A stretch of 64,000 nucleotides of DNA from Lentinula raphanica (GCA_027919835.1 JANVFP010000015.1:744001-808000); one strand, 5' to 3'; positions 46,369 through 58,989 are shown, numbered from the stretch's first letter. The notes: a model not told the origin generated them from the letters alone. Numbers and translations are program-made.

Positions 46369-47043
46369 CTAGTACGGAACAATGTCGCCGGGAGTGAGCG
46401 CTTTGACTGGAGATTCGACGGGGATGTTGGCCCTTCGCGCAAGCGTAGGCACCTCACGGTATTCGACGATGTTCCCGGGCGAATCAGCCTTGACTGCAAC
46501 CTCCTCGGGGATGGTACGCCTGTATGGCTCGATGGTACCTATGGTGTAACTGTATTTGAGAACGGGCAAACGATGTCAACTTCAAAGGTACTGACCATCC
46601 GGCGCCTTAACAGCTTGCTCGGTTGGTATTTGCCTCTTGCCATAAGGAACGATGGTTCCTACAATTATTGCATTAGATATACACATACTCTCAACCAAGG
46701 ACAGCACTGACCATCCGGTGACTTGACAGCATTCTCGGTAGGAATTTGTCTTGGGAGAAATTCGATACCTGTCTGATAGTCAGTAATTGCATATGGTATC
46801 TAGAGACAAGGCCAGCTAACCATTGTCTCTCACAGCAAGACTTTCACGACGGTAAACTTCGATGGTGTCAACGGGTCCAAGACCACCCCTACGACCGAAT
46901 TGGAGCTATAACAGACCCATCAGTAGAACAATCAAGCAACAGGAGATGTAGCGGGAACCTACTGGCATGGGCAGAGGGGAGGCGGTAGCCAGACCAGCCA
47001 AGAAGAAAGCCAAGAAGGCGCAGAGAATCGTACGAGCAAACAT
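46369..47043 (-). CDS. Secreted Kex2-processed repeat peptide precursor 2
   Basis: Five exons (47043-46963, 46905-46821, 46768-46712, 46658-46596, 46538-46369) encode about 151 residues. The signal peptide MFARTILCAFLAFFLAGLA plus TASPLPMP is clearly homologous to precursor 1. The rest reads in blocks: LQFGRR, GGLGPVDTIEVYRR, ESLAVRDNGIEFLPR, QIPTENAVKSPDG-TIVPYGKR, QIPTEQAVKAPDG-TIEPYRR, TIPEEVAVKADSPG-NIVEYR with EVPTLARR, and ANIPVESPVKALTPGDIVPY. Dibasic RR/KR sites separate most units. Introns 2-4 are phase 1 in the Gly codon, as in gene 1. The repeats are more diverged than in gene 1 and the last two are fused in one exon, so this looks like an older copy. It diverges from ESF1. Confidence 0.82.
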
Positions 47044-47303
47044 GTTGATTGAATGAGAAAACGTGAAGAGTGTTATGAAGAATGAGAGCTGGAAGGTTCC
47101 TGCTGCCTGGCAAGGAAAAAACGAAAGTGAACTGGAAGTAGAGAGAGAAAAGAGGAGTGAAGGGGGAAAGAGATGAAAGAGCGAGTTTAAGAAGGCTGGC
47201 GGTGTGTACGTATCATTTATACATTTGATGGTCGCCCATACAACGGACAGTTGCTTTTTTCCCACGCTTTCCATTCCCAATTTTTTCGTTCTTTACTTCC
47301 AAG
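47044..47303. promoter_or_regulatory. Divergent promoter region, Kex2-repeat gene 2 / ESF1
   Basis: This 260-bp region must serve a secreted peptide gene and a ribosome biogenesis gene. A purine-rich stretch (about 47090-47190) on the plus strand equals a pyrimidine-rich leader for the peptide gene. An upstream in-frame ATG for the peptide gene exists at 47280 but would hide the signal peptide. Confidence 0.45.
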
Positions 47304-49641
47304 ATGTCCGACCCTCGTTTTGCTAGACTCAAATCAGATCCTCGCTTTCGTCGTCCCAAGAAACATCAGTCCAAAGTAGTCGTCGATGACCGCTTCAAAT
47401 CCGTCTTTGCCCCTCCCAAAAGCAAAAAGAGCAAGGGCAAATCTGGTTGGTTGACACCTCGTATCAATTGGTTGCCTTACACTCATCTTCCCGTTATTTT
47501 TATCATCAGGCCGCGTGGATAAATACGGACGGCCTGTAAAGGATGATCAGGATCAAGAGAACTTGAAACGGTTCTATCGCCTTGAGAACGAGGAAGAGTC
47601 TGCTGAAAATCAGCCCGCAGTGCTGGACTATGCTCGTGGTGAAGTTTTACTCGAATCCTCCGATGAAGAGGAGGAACATGATGACAGTGATGAAGGCGAC
47701 AACTTTGTGACTGTTGGACAAGATCCATCACGTCCTATATCTATCAGGAATGATGAACCGGAAATAGACCTTGACGAAAACAATTTCCAAGATTTGGACG
47801 CACAGGTTGACGCATACAATGCCTCCCATCCGGAACCTGACGCTGTCCCGGAGGCTACAAGGACCAATCGGTTGGCCATAGTGAACCTTGATTGGGATCA
47901 CGTCCGTGCAATTCATCTGTACAAAATCTGCTCATCATTAGTGTCACCCACCGCTTCGGCAGTCTCTTCTTCATCCAAGGCAACCTCCGAGTCAGACAAA
48001 CGACAGCGGCTTCTGAAGAAGGACGCTACTAGTGTCGTCCGTGGCCGTGTTCTCAGCGTCAAAATCTTCATGAGCCAGTTTGGAAAGGAGAGAATCAGTC
48101 GCGAGGAAAAAGAGGGACCTCCACCGGAGATTTTCAAGAGGAAGCAGGCAGATGACGACGAGGAAGTGAACGAGCGCACTATAATCCAAGTTGGTGACGA
48201 GAACGAATTCGATCAGGATGCGCTAAGAAAGTATCAACTGGAAAGATTACGGTATGCTAGGTTTCCTCGCGCTACAACGTTGGTGTTTCATGTACTTGAC
48301 AGATACTACTACGCTATCCTTGAATGTGACACTGTCGATGCCGCTTCGCATATCTACGATGAACTGGAAGGAACAGAGTTAGAACGTTCCGCCAACGTCT
48401 TCGACATGAGTTTCGTACCCAACGATATGACCTTTGAGGATGAACCGAGGTGTGCAATCTGTGTTCCACTGCGTATATAGCCTGACATCGAACAGAGACG
48501 AAGCTTCCGAAGACGAAGGTGCTACATACAAGGGAGTCGAATTCGTGACTGATGTAAGCTTTCTGGCCATTTCATAATTCATCTCCATTCTGAATCTCAG
48601 CTTACATTAGGCGTTGCGCCACTCTAAAGTCAAGCTGACTTGGGACGACGACGACCCAAACAGGAATCAAATCACCCGTCGCAAGATCACGCGTAAGGAG
48701 ATAGATGAAGCAGATTTCAAGGCATACCTCGCCTCTTCGTCTTCAGAGTCCGAGTCCGATGACGGTGCTAAACAAAAGCCAGCTTCGCGGGACAAGCTGC
48801 GTTCTTTACTGCTCGGTGGCGGCAATGAGCTACCGGAAGGCTGGAACAATGGAGATGAAGATGGCGACGGCGATGAAGGGGATGTTGACATGGAGGTCAC
48901 TTTTGCGCCTGGCTTATCGACAACAAAGGAAGACGAGGATGAGACTACGCTTGAAAAGTACCAGCGCAAGATGAAGGAGAAGAGAAAGAAGAAGAAGGAG
49001 CAAAGGCCTACGCGGGCTGATGAGGACGAAGAAGAACACGTCGTGGAAGCGGATGACTTCTTCGCTGCTGCCAGTGAAGACGAAGGAACACCAGAACCTT
49101 CTGGTAAGAGAAAGAAGAAAGAGCAGAAGAACAAGGAGCAAGAGCAGAGGAACAAATTGAAGGTGAAGGAAGTTGCCTCTGAGAATGATTTAGCTCTGCT
49201 CGTGGGTTCGAGCGTTACCGGACCCCAGCATTTCAATCTCAAGTCGGTAATGAAGGCTGAGAAACTGAAGGGGAAAAAGTTGAAGAAGAGGAAACAAAAC
49301 AAAAATGACGAGGCGGAGTTGCAGGAAGATTTCGCTATAGACGTTCACGATGACCGTTTCAAGGCGGTTCATGAAAGTCACGACTTTGCCATCGATCCTT
49401 CAAATCCTCAGTAAGTCGAGAACATTCAGATCAAATTTCCGAACTCAATCTCTCTCTCTCTCTCTCCAGTTTCAAAAAGACGAAGGCCATGAAGAGTCTG
49501 CTCGACGCTCGCTCAAAAACCAGAGATACCCGGCCACAGCACCAAAACTCTGGCGACAGTTTACAAAGCCTCGTAGAGAGCGTAAAAAGGAAAAGCACAT
49601 CTTCTGGTGCACCAACCATTGGAAAGCGCCGCAAGCTTTAG
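47304..49641 (+). CDS. ESF1: ESF1-like pre-rRNA processing protein
   Basis: The start MSDPRFARLKSDPRFRRPKK is characteristic of ESF1, a nucleolar U3-associated protein needed for 18S rRNA maturation. Next come VDDRFKSVF, GRVDKYGRPVKDDQDQENLK and RFYRLENEEESAE, then TNRLAIVNLDWDHVRAIHLY and VLSVKIFMSQFGKERISREE. The domain closes with LRKYQLERLRYARFPRATTL, HIYDELEGTELERSANVFDM and FVPNDMTF. A Lys/Glu-rich region follows, then HDDRFKAVHESHDFAIDPSN, HFKKTKAMKSLLDARSKTRD and a terminal KRRKL. Introns: about 47448-47513, 48450-48494, 48550-48610 and 49411-49469. The length of about 720 residues fits the family. Confidence 0.93.
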
Positions 49642-49742
49642 AAGTACTTGATTACTTTGTATCCATCATTATCATTTGCATGACATTAGAAGAATACATT
49701 GCCTGTGGAAATCATACACAAATATTGTCCCCTGATAGATCT

Positions 49743-50653
49743 TCATGATATTTTGGCGTTGGAAAAATCGAGCTCAGGATGTGCCTCCTGGAACTTCTTG
49801 AGTGCCTATGAAGCAGGTGAGCTAGAGATTACATGGTAGCTCTTGATCGTGAAAGCTCTGACCTCCATCTTCTTGAGCTCGTCAGATGTCGGCTTTCCCA
49901 TTTGCTACGATATGGTCAGATCAACATTCAATTCGATGCAAAAATAACATACCCTCTGCTGATTATCAAACTGTTCGTGTAGAGAATCAGAGTACTTGTC
50001 ACACGTTATCCAGTAGCGGGACTGCTTACCATCATTTTTTCGACCATACCTCTGCCAGTTGATAATTTCAGTGAACTCGGATAGATCAAAGACATTGAGA
50101 CGAACCTGGTCTCCCCGTCCAAGTCACTCAACTTGCCATCGGGAGGCTCGATCTTCCGCGTATCGATCTTGGGATGATGGGTTAGAACGTTCTCCCACCA
50201 TTGCTCTTTATTCAATTTTTCGAGGTGGACAAGAACCACGTCGTCCTCTGTTAGTAGAAGTCGCTATGGTCAACGAATGGATGAGCTAGAAAGCAAGACC
50301 GACCCAGCGTCCATGTACTGTCCTCCACTTTGATCTCTTTGCAAAGTTCGCCGTCGAGAATCTTGTCTGCAGCACCCTTCAAGCCTACGCTAAGCCTCTT
50401 TTTCTTAATGTCAACGATTAAATTTTTCCCTCTTGTACCCTTCGGTACAGGAACGTGAACATCGACTTCTCCCAGCAATTGTGTCCATTTGTAAGGTAAG
50501 GCTGGTACACAGTCCTTTAACTGATCACGGGTAAACCAATGGAAGTCGAGCCCTACCAGCTTGTTCAGCGGCTTCTCTTTCCCTATCGGCCTTGTCTTTG
50601 GCCTTCCTCTCTTCCCCTGGCATGTTGTCGTACTCTTCCGGTGATGTAGACAT
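49743..50653 (-). CDS. nudC: Nuclear movement protein NudC (CS domain)
   Basis: The start MSTSPEEYDNMPGEERKAKD leads to a charged helix, then PYKWTQLLGEVDVHVPVPKG, NLIVDIKKKRLSVGLKG, ILDGELCKEIKVEDSTWTLE and VVLVHLEKLNKEQWWENVLT. This is the NudC CS domain with the WW motif. The tail has KIEPPDGKLSDLDGETRGMV, EKMMFDNQQRQMGKPTSDEL and EAHPELDFSNAKIS, which are diagnostic of the family. NudC works with the dynein-LIS1 pathway in nuclear migration and as an HSP90-linked chaperone. It is convergent with ESF1, about 100 bp away. Length about 190 residues. Confidence 0.93.
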
Positions 50654-50770
50654 TGGAGATGGACACGAGATGAACGTTCGAGATAAAAAGTATTGAACCC
50701 TAACCTTATCGATTGAAGAGTGTCATTAAGATTGTGTCAGCTACATATATACGGGCGTTGTCCATGCCTG

Positions 50771-53700
50771 TCATGGGTTCGAATGTACATCGTCAAGCAG
50801 AATATACCGTCCATTCTCTGTTCGTACATCAATCGCAACCCCAGGAGAAACGGCGCCAACTCTCCACAGAGGGGTTATCCCAAACCATGCCCCTAGCTTA
50901 GACAAGACTTTCTTCCTCCGCCAACGATGATGCTGAATCGTATCCGTCAGCACACCTTCCCATTTGTACTCCGGGCGTACAATGATTGAGGAATCGTCAT
51001 GATCTGTGCCCCCGCCAGTGCCCAGCATGGATGATAAGCCTTCCATCTGTATTTCAACATCAATGCCTTCCATATCATGCTCTGATTTATCATCCCCAAG
51101 ATGGAAGAGAATAACCTAGATGCAAATTGAATCAATGCGTTGGAAAACGTAGGCCGACGACGCTCACTTTGCTTGATCCACGAAATGCTGTTTGGTTCAG
51201 ACGCAGGTACAGTTTATTCAGGAATCCACTGTAAAGGAAGTCAGTGCGTTTCAAGGGTGTGGACATCAAGCCACGTTGTATTAGGAACGATTCCAAGATA
51301 GGTCGAGGTAAAGGAGTGTATGCAATCGACGTAGGATAGTAGGGATTGAAATCCACCTCATGCAAACGGAGGTTAGATATTGTATCATGGTTTCTTCGCC
51401 ACAGGTCATCCTACAACACGTTCAGTATACACGATATCACGACAAATGACTGTCGATTACCCAAAATATGTACCACCAAGTAGCTGTCTCCGTCGTAGAA
51501 ACAGCAGATAAGCGTGCATACGCCTGCTCAAAAATCTCATCGCTGCCAACAAGGAGCTGCCGCACCCTAAGATCGTGTTCATGATCGAAAGCACCTCTTG
51601 CTAATTTGGCTGCAGGATGGGGATGATCGTATACATTCGACAGAAACTGGTAGCTCATAACTTCAGCTTTACGCCGAGATTCCTGCAAGTGATGTTGTTG
51701 GTAAGCAGAGATAACTGCTTCGAGATTTCCTAATCTTGAGAAAATTAGATCCTCGTTCACGGCAAGGAATCGAGCGAGAGGTGGAGTTAGCTCGAAGTCT
51801 TCAGTTAAGCCAATCAGGTCGCCATCTTGGATGACCTTCTTGTCGTAGTATAATTGTACTTGGAATCCACTCCCCAGTTGGACATTATCCCATATCAGAT
51901 GACCGTTGTGTTTGATCTTGAAAACACAAGTTTCATAGTGCACAGGCGTGGTGGCGTTGTATTTTTGTCTGAAACAGCAACAGAAGAATTGAGCCCCAAC
52001 AGGCTACGGTTATCGAGATTTCAGCCAGAAATCTTGGGGCAATAAGTGTCACTCACCAGGATATGCGTATAAGGCCATCGAACCGTCTGGCCTTCGAGGG
52101 CTCTCAAAGCCATGCGAATTTCACGTTTCCGTTGTATTCTGCGAGAGGAATTTTGAGCGACGTATTCTTCTAACTCTCGGAGAGTCTGAAGAACAACGAG
52201 TTTCCCGTTGTCATAGCGCATAACCTGAGATCAAGATATGTGAGTAACTACATAGGATTGGGTAATGAACATGAATCTTACCACAGTTGGTGGAAACGGA
52301 ATGAACCACGCATTCCCGAAAGAGCCTGCCTTTCCAGGGACTACCGTATCAGAAGGGTTCTTCCAGTAAGAATCAGGCCCGACGAAATGATTCTGAATAT
52401 CCGTTTCGACGCGTTTGTATCGTTCTGAGTCAGGACCTAAGAGCAGAGAGACAGCTTTGCGGTATTCCAATGAGCCTATTTCACGAAGGATCTGATTTAC
52501 GTTGATCAACAAGTGAACTCGACACAAGAAATGATCATTGCCCTACTTTCAGGTTCTCTACATGTCTCTCGCCGGGTGAACCAGCAAAATCCAACAAATA
52601 CGGTGGGAATTCAAAGTCAAGTGCCTGAGCAAACGTCATGGTCTGTTCTGGAGGAATCTTGCATTCTGGACTCGTGAGGATCAAAGCTGTGATGGATTCT
52701 TGCCAGATCCGTCGTTTAACGTGCGGTGACAAATACGATATAGCCAGGCTAAAGGAAATGCATGTTAGAGTCCTCTCGCATAACAAGATTAGGAGGTGTA
52801 GATACCGAGGAGAGAAAACATCTATGCCTGTAGATAACGTTAGTTTGAAGGTTGCAGGAAACACGAAAGTATGGACTCACTGAAATCTATGCGTTTCGTA
52901 AGTCCTATGTGAGAAAGAGTTGCAGAAGTGATCAAGATGAATATACGATAATTAACATACGTTTGACTAGACGCCGCACAGGGGATAGGTTTATCGCAGT
53001 AAAATCTGATTGAATAGTCAGGAAAATTGACAGCAAGAGCAAGGGTATGTTTACAAAAGCTTAGACCATAAGTTATTATATAGATACTAGAGATTTTGTC
53101 GATGAGTTAACGTGAGCACGAAGATAGAAGACATTTACTCACGCGTACAACACATAGCTATTGAGGATATCAGCGCCGGGAATGTCGAGCGCAACCAATA
53201 ACGCGACGATGGAGGTCGACACGTAATTCAAGCGCGATACCCATTCGCTAGCGTTGTTGACAGGATCCAAGAAAGGTCCCAGGATGCATTGGGCGAGGAA
53301 AAATCCGAAGGTACAAACAAGTAATAGTATTTGGCGTACGATGGGTGTCACAGTACGAGAGGCGGAACGAAACAGACAGTTATTGGGATCAATCACTGCC
53401 ACTATCACTAGCGTGCTCAGTTTCGCAAATAGGTACGTGGACTCGTAAGTCCCCCAACCCCTTCGAAAGCCTGGAAATGTGTTCAATATGGGACAAGCAA
53501 AAACAGTTGCTGATGACACTGACCTGAATATAAGAACACGAAAGGGTTCTGATCACGGGCCAAGACGCGATGATATTCAATGTCCATGTCGGCCTTGGTT
53601 CTTGGGCGACCCAATTCCGTGAACTTGTCCACACGCGGAACAGAACGCTGGATGACGCGTCGTAACATGATTGGAAAGGCTATTGACAGCTGTAAAATGA

Positions 53701-55198
53701 AGTGAGGACAAAACGACAGTGAGAAGATTGCAAGGATCAAGGATCGACTGACCATGCCAACAACCATAGCTGAGAGGATGATGAGCACAGGAGCATAATT
53801 GACTTCGTCTTTCTTCATCGTGGTGGTCCAGCAGAAATCCAAGGGGTCCCGATATTCGCTTGCGGGTCCCAGAGGTGCGACAACAGGTGGAAAAGATGTG
53901 GCATTGACATATGGATTTGGGACTACCCAGAGATCGTCCGTCCAAACTAGAACATGTATCGCCATGATACTCATGGGCAAGTAGATCACCGTGAGGAGGA
54001 AAGTGACGAGGACGATCTTCCAATGTGTTCCCTTACTTCGCTTCTGTAGACCTTCCAGTCGGTTGTAGCGGTCACAGTGGCGTGCGCGACGTCGGAAGTA
54101 GTAAAGCAGCCCGGAAGCGATTAACATGAAGATGACCAGGAATATTAGCGATTGTGTCAAGGTAGACGCAAAATTCAGAGCAAGAACATTGGGTCTGCGA
54201 ATATGTCAACAACTTGCTAAGAAGAGAGGCTCTTGGAAGGACATGCATACATTGTACCAAGGAAAAGTGTTCTCCACTCATTTGCTAATTTATCTCCCGT
54301 CACAGGCACGAAAGTACTCAATATCAGAGCAAATACTTGAACAGTGTTGACAACGCCCTGAAGACTGTAGTAGGTAGCAATAGCACTGGATCCCTGAGTA
54401 ATCAAAATGGAAGTGAGAACTTCCGCAAGCATTGCAAAGGGCCCGAGAGAATACAACTCACAGTCAAACCCAGCACAAGACTAACCGCGGAACCAAGCAA
54501 GGTCTTCCTATTGCGCCAAAAGGGTGGTATTTGTGAGTTCATCTCCATATCTTCCAAAGACTTGTCCGATTTGGCCAATCTTTCCATCGGGGGAACATGC
54601 GCGGCTTTGATGACGTCTTTTCCCCTAAGAACGGAGGCTTCGGTAGCGACGCAAGGTAGACATCGAGTTTAGGAAGATACAAGGGAGGGGCATTCCTAGC
54701 GAATACTTTGGTAGCCGGTACAGGGTTGTGAGAAGGGTGTTCCACGAGAGTGGAGGCAGAAGAAATAGAGGGTTTCGGACTAAGAGAATGGAATCGTGCC
54801 GATTTGGAGTCGCGGAGAGATATTTGGTTCGGTGACTGTAGCAAGCTCTGAAGTTCCATCTCATCATCTCCAAAATCAATATTCTCTTTGCCTTCGTCGG
54901 CGGTTGAAGTATCACTGCGGGGTATACAATCCGTTATATCGAGAGTCGTTAAGTCATGATTGTTCGTTATTGTCGTAGAAGTGTGCGTATTTGAAGAAAG
55001 AGGACCAGAAGATAGAGATAGATGGGTATCATGATACGTGCTACGTGGAGGGTGTCGAATGAATCTTGCAGGAGATGGAGCAGGAGGGGGAGTAGGGTGT
55101 AGGGCAGAAGGAGCGAAAGGAGACGAACCACGTTGACGGGACGAGGAGCTCGAAGGAGAGGGTGTAACGTCTTCACGAGTCATGTTCCTTTGGCGCAT
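50771..55198 (-). CDS. Large multipass membrane protein of unknown function (likely frameshifted)
   Basis: Many exons give about 1100 residues. The N-terminal 200 residues are Ser/Pro-rich (SSSSSRQRGSSPFAPSALHP). Hydrophobic segments follow: TLLGSAVSLVLGLTVSCILS, FALILSTFVPV, SLIFLVIFMLIASGLLYYF, IVLVTFLLTVIYLPMSIMAI, VLIILSAMVVGMVSRSLILA, LVIVAVIDPNN and ILLLVCTFGFFLAQCILGPF. A cytosolic C-terminal half of about 550 residues is soluble, with NGKLVVLQTLRELEEYVAQN, TPPLARFLAVNEDLIFSRLG and GRYILLDDVHSNP at the end. At about 54588-54592 the frame changes inside a run of five C: upstream reads KPRMFPRW, downstream PPMERLAKS. Adding one C would restore MFPPMERL. No family name is known to me. Confidence 0.7.
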
Positions 55199-55316
55199 AC
55201 ATCCAGACTCCAGTCCACGCAGTTGACTGTTGAACAGTTCTTCAAGTCTGGAGAACTACTTTAGTTAATTATGTAATCATGTTCCTGGGCGCCTATTTCA
55301 CTCCTTGAGCTGACTG

Positions 55317-55460
55317 TCTTTGTACTGCTACTGTGAAGCTTAAATGGGGAGTGTTGCAATGCACAGGTAGGTAGCTCAGTTTAGTTAGCAGGTCATTGGG
55401 CAAAAGGCCGTAAGGCCTTTCGGGTCCCAGTGCGGTAAAGTATCCACGGTCAGCTGCGAT
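55317..55460 (+). repeat. 144-bp SINE-like repeat R1, copy 1
   Basis: Runs from TCTTTGTACTGCTACTGTGA to CAGCTGCGAT and matches 60953-61096 with a single base change. GGTAGGTAGCTCAGTTTAGT resembles a tRNA D-arm (Pol III A-box TAGCTCAGT). A perfect hairpin arm pair AAAGGCC/GGCCTTT follows. No good B-box was found, so the SINE label is tentative. Confidence 0.6.
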
Positions 55461-55649
55461 TGGGTGGGAGGGACCCAAATGCAGTCTGACCGTTGGACCA
55501 CACTCGGACTGCATGTTCTTAGCATATGCGAGATGAAATATACTGTATACAAGCTTGATACCCGTGACTTCATCACGACAGTGCGCATATGCTATATCTC
55601 AGTTACCTTTGCTTTCAACTATCAGTTTGAAGTGAATTTATGTATACAA

Positions 55650-55765
55650 TACCTCAACTCCCAGTTTTTTGACCTCCCCGCTCTCTCCCAATTCCTTGAC
55701 CTTCCCGCTCTCAATTCCTTGACCTCCCTGAGGCTGCTCCCAATTTCTCAATCTCCTGAGTCCTG
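55650..55765 (+). repeat. Degenerate CAATTCCTTGACCTCC tandem repeats
   Basis: TTTTGACCTCCCCGCTCTCT, CAATTCCTTGACCTTCCCGC and CAATTCCTTGACCTCCCTGA follow one another. The period is about 30 bp with decay. No coding potential is evident. Confidence 0.45.
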
Positions 55766-56619
55766 ACTTTCCAAATCCTAAAAACTTCTCAATTCTCCTA
55801 TGTCTTGAACCCTCATTTTTCAATCTTTGATTCTGCAATTTGCTAATGTTTTCATCAGGAAATCACGGAAAGTACGATATAGCATTATACCAATCGTGAG
55901 ATTCAACAATAAATCAAGGAGAATACCATTGAATAGGATTTGGAGCCACAGCGATGCCATATGTCAAGGGATTGTGAGGTCAAAATATGGATTGTAGAAT
56001 GTTATGACCTTCGTGTAATCATTCGAACAGATGCCAGATGCCTTCAATTCTTCCAGTGTCCTTCATGCTCTTGTATTCCCACTGAAATTGTGGTTTCGCC
56101 TAACCATCATCTGTCAGAATTCTGATAGGGTGAGCACAATTTCCAATCTCTACTTGCAACCTCCAAAATGTTATATAGCACTCATACTCGCAAGACAGTG
56201 TCAGTCCAAGGAACTACCATATTCCTATAATCTCATCACCATACTAGTGCTCAGCTAGGAGTGACCGCCTGGTGACCAGCAATACCCAGTACCATCACAT
56301 TGCTCGAGACCGCCATCTCATCCAAAACGTGCATCAAATCCCCAACTCTGCTCCCCTCTTCGACTTGCAAGTTGCATTACAGTGGCGGTTCCTAACGTTT
56401 CCCGCCCAGTGTTCAACTTCGCCTTGGCCCTTCACCATCTTTCACCATTTACTGCAATTGACTTAGAGTCAACGTTTAAATCCCTTTCAATTGTATGGCC
56501 CACGGAGCTCTTCCACCCTGCAAGTTGGCACTAAATCAACGTTGACCGTTGAACCAAAATCACCGCCCATAAACTGGGCGCTCGCCGCTGATTGAGTCCG
56601 AAGCGGTGCGAAGAGAGTT

Positions 56620-56774
56620 TGAGAAGGTATAAAAACTGGCATTCCCACTATCACTCGACTTATTCTCCTTCTCTTCCAGACCACATCCTCAAATTGCCTG
56701 CAAGCTTTCGTTCCAAGAGCCATGGCTCGCGCCTTAGCACAACTGTTATTTCTATTGGATTCTATACTACTATA
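56620..56774 (+). promoter_or_regulatory. Orphan promoter-like segment with truncated ORF
   Basis: GGTATAAAAACT (about 56626) is a good TATA box. It is followed by a pyrimidine-rich leader (TTATTCTCCTTCTCTTCC) and ATG at 56721, opening only MARALAQLLFLLDSILL before a stop. This looks like the 5' end of a lost gene, or of one whose exons I cannot recognise. Confidence 0.3.
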
Positions 56775-57079
56775 GAATGTCGGGTGTACCGGTCGAATTA
56801 CATGGTGCGAGCTCACAATCTCTTTCGTCACACTCATTTTACTGAGCACACTTTTCATTTTATCCAGACTTGCATCGGATTCACACTTCCTCCATGATCG
56901 CCCACTGCTGACTCGGGAGTCGGAAACACCCATTACGGTACATTGCTTCCTCCTTTCAATTTTTGAAGAGAACGACTGAACGAGTGCCAACTCCTCAATC
57001 ATTTTTGTTCTAGCCTGTTGGACAACTTTTCTTCCTTGGACCTTCGCAATTAGCCCATTTACAGAGGTACGTTGCATTC

Positions 57080-58980
57080 TCCAGTTTCATTTTAATGACC
57101 AGCTCATATCTTCAAGTTACTACCAGATCTCAACCGCTGTGACGTGAGTGTGGTCGAATCATTGATCTTTTGTATGTCTACCTATTTCTACTAGTAGTGT
57201 ATATTATTACTCTTTGCTCTGTATGTGATGTTTATTGCAATGATCAATCATTATGAAATATTTCCACTAAACTGTCTGAAAATCATTGAGGGAATTGACA
57301 TTTCGCTAAAATTTGTTAAACAACCAACAAAGAGCAATCATACCTATCAGACAATATGATGTTTGAGAAATATTCCAACACATTGGTGAATTGGAATCAC
57401 ACATCCCTCGAGTTCTAACCAGGTGTCATTGATCCTCAGAATATACAGGTGGTGCAATGATTGTTGCGAATGAAAATGTGGTACAATCATTACATCAGGG
57501 GTGTAACATTATAATCCATCATAGGCAGTTATAATATCAGCGGAATTATTCCATCATATCATACCAATTGCACCTACATTACAAGCATGTCTCCAAATGA
57601 CAACTGCTTATGAACATCTCCTGGATTTTGTGATGTTTGTCTTTCTGAAGTTTTGAAAAACTTGATGTCAAAAGTACAAAAGTAGTTCTTGATTTTTAAC
57701 TCCCAATTTCTTGACTGAGTTAACTCCATAATCCATTGCACTTCATTTTGTTTGAAGGTCAAATGGCTCCTTTCCTTGATGAAGTAGACCAAATTTTGCA
57801 CCCTATCTAGAACCCATTTATCCCTCTTTTCTACAATGACACTTCTATAGCTATTTTTCTTAATGATATAAGTATATTTGAGCTCCAAATTAGCAATTGG
57901 GTTTTTTTTCATATTTTTTTCATTTGATTTTGATTTTGACTTCCAGCATCATTGTCTCCAATGATTGCCCCTTCATTATTGAGATCTCAATATATTCATT
58001 GAAATTCAAGAGAGATTGAAAATATCCTATCAGCAAAGTTGGAAGTTGGATTTACCTAGAATTCTTGCACCCATATCTCTAGAATACTCACATTGAGTGA
58101 AGATAGCTTTGCAGTCCTTTATTCCTATCTCTTTGAGCAGTCAAGAGTTGTAGGGTAATAAACATAATTTATTGAAATTTTATAAACAGACCTTGTTAGT
58201 GAAATAACAACCCAAATAATCAAAACAAATACCTTTTTAAACTTACCTCAGTGTTTTCATAGAAATTGACTGGTGGAGCAGCCTATTATGGTATTTTTGG
58301 GTTAAAATATATCAATCAGCCAGCTAATAAGGTCTAATCCAGAAACCAAATGAACATAGTGTTTGAACAAATAAGAAAATTGTGTTCAAAATTAGAGAGT
58401 TGATTGTTGAAGTACCACAAACTAAAAACAGAAGGAGCAGTCAGATTATAAATTATAAATCAAGTGTTATAATATCAAGAAGGGATTGAAAGCCCAAGAA
58501 ATGAGCGCTGACCTGAGAGAAAAAGCGCTCGAAATGATTTGTAATCATCTTCGTTATTAAGTAAGCATCGGGGACTGAGCAGTTTTATAATATAGGATAC
58601 ACAAGCTTTTTAACCCGTGCCTACGTCACGGTGAATGGAACACCTTCAAAAAAGTTGGGCAAATTCATAAATATTCAGGAAATAAATCTAGCTTGTCAAG
58701 GAGTGTTGAAACTTGGTGAAGCTCTTGTGCCTCCAGTGCTAAACATTCTGTGCACTTCTCTCATTGGTCATTGAACATTTGGTTTCTGTAACTCTGTTGA
58801 GACTTTGTGCATCTGCACTTCCAGCACCTCATTGAGGTTTACTTGCAATTTCCCCTTTGTTCTACCTTGATGTGAGACACCTGTATGTGACAATTTTTTA
58901 CCCAGGCCGAGTGTACTGTGTGATGAGGCATCCATATCATCTTGACATCCATCCTCATCTATACCTATGATCCTGGACCA
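57080..58980. other. AT-rich stretch without genes
   Basis: Base composition shifts to clearly AT-rich relative to the gene-dense parts. A minus-strand ORF (57912-57574, 112 residues) has no recognisable features. Likely decayed mobile-element sequence. Confidence 0.4.
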
Positions 58981-58989
58981 TCCCCTCAT

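Noticed and set aside
43860..47043. Dikaritin-type RiPP cluster (ustiloxin-like)
   Set aside because: Precursors with Kex2 repeats fit, but no DUF3328/UstY oxidase, tyrosinase or other tailoring gene lies nearby, and the core lacks the usual Tyr-x-Ile-Gly type motif. Plain peptide signalling or another role remains open.
43860..47043. Basidiomycete mating pheromone precursors
   Set aside because: Those are short, end in a CaaX box and lack a signal peptide; these genes have a signal peptide, KR sites and no CaaX end.
48667..49302. Minus-strand ORF rich in Ser/Phe (211 residues)
   Set aside because: Shadow of the Lys/Glu/Asp-rich part of ESF1.
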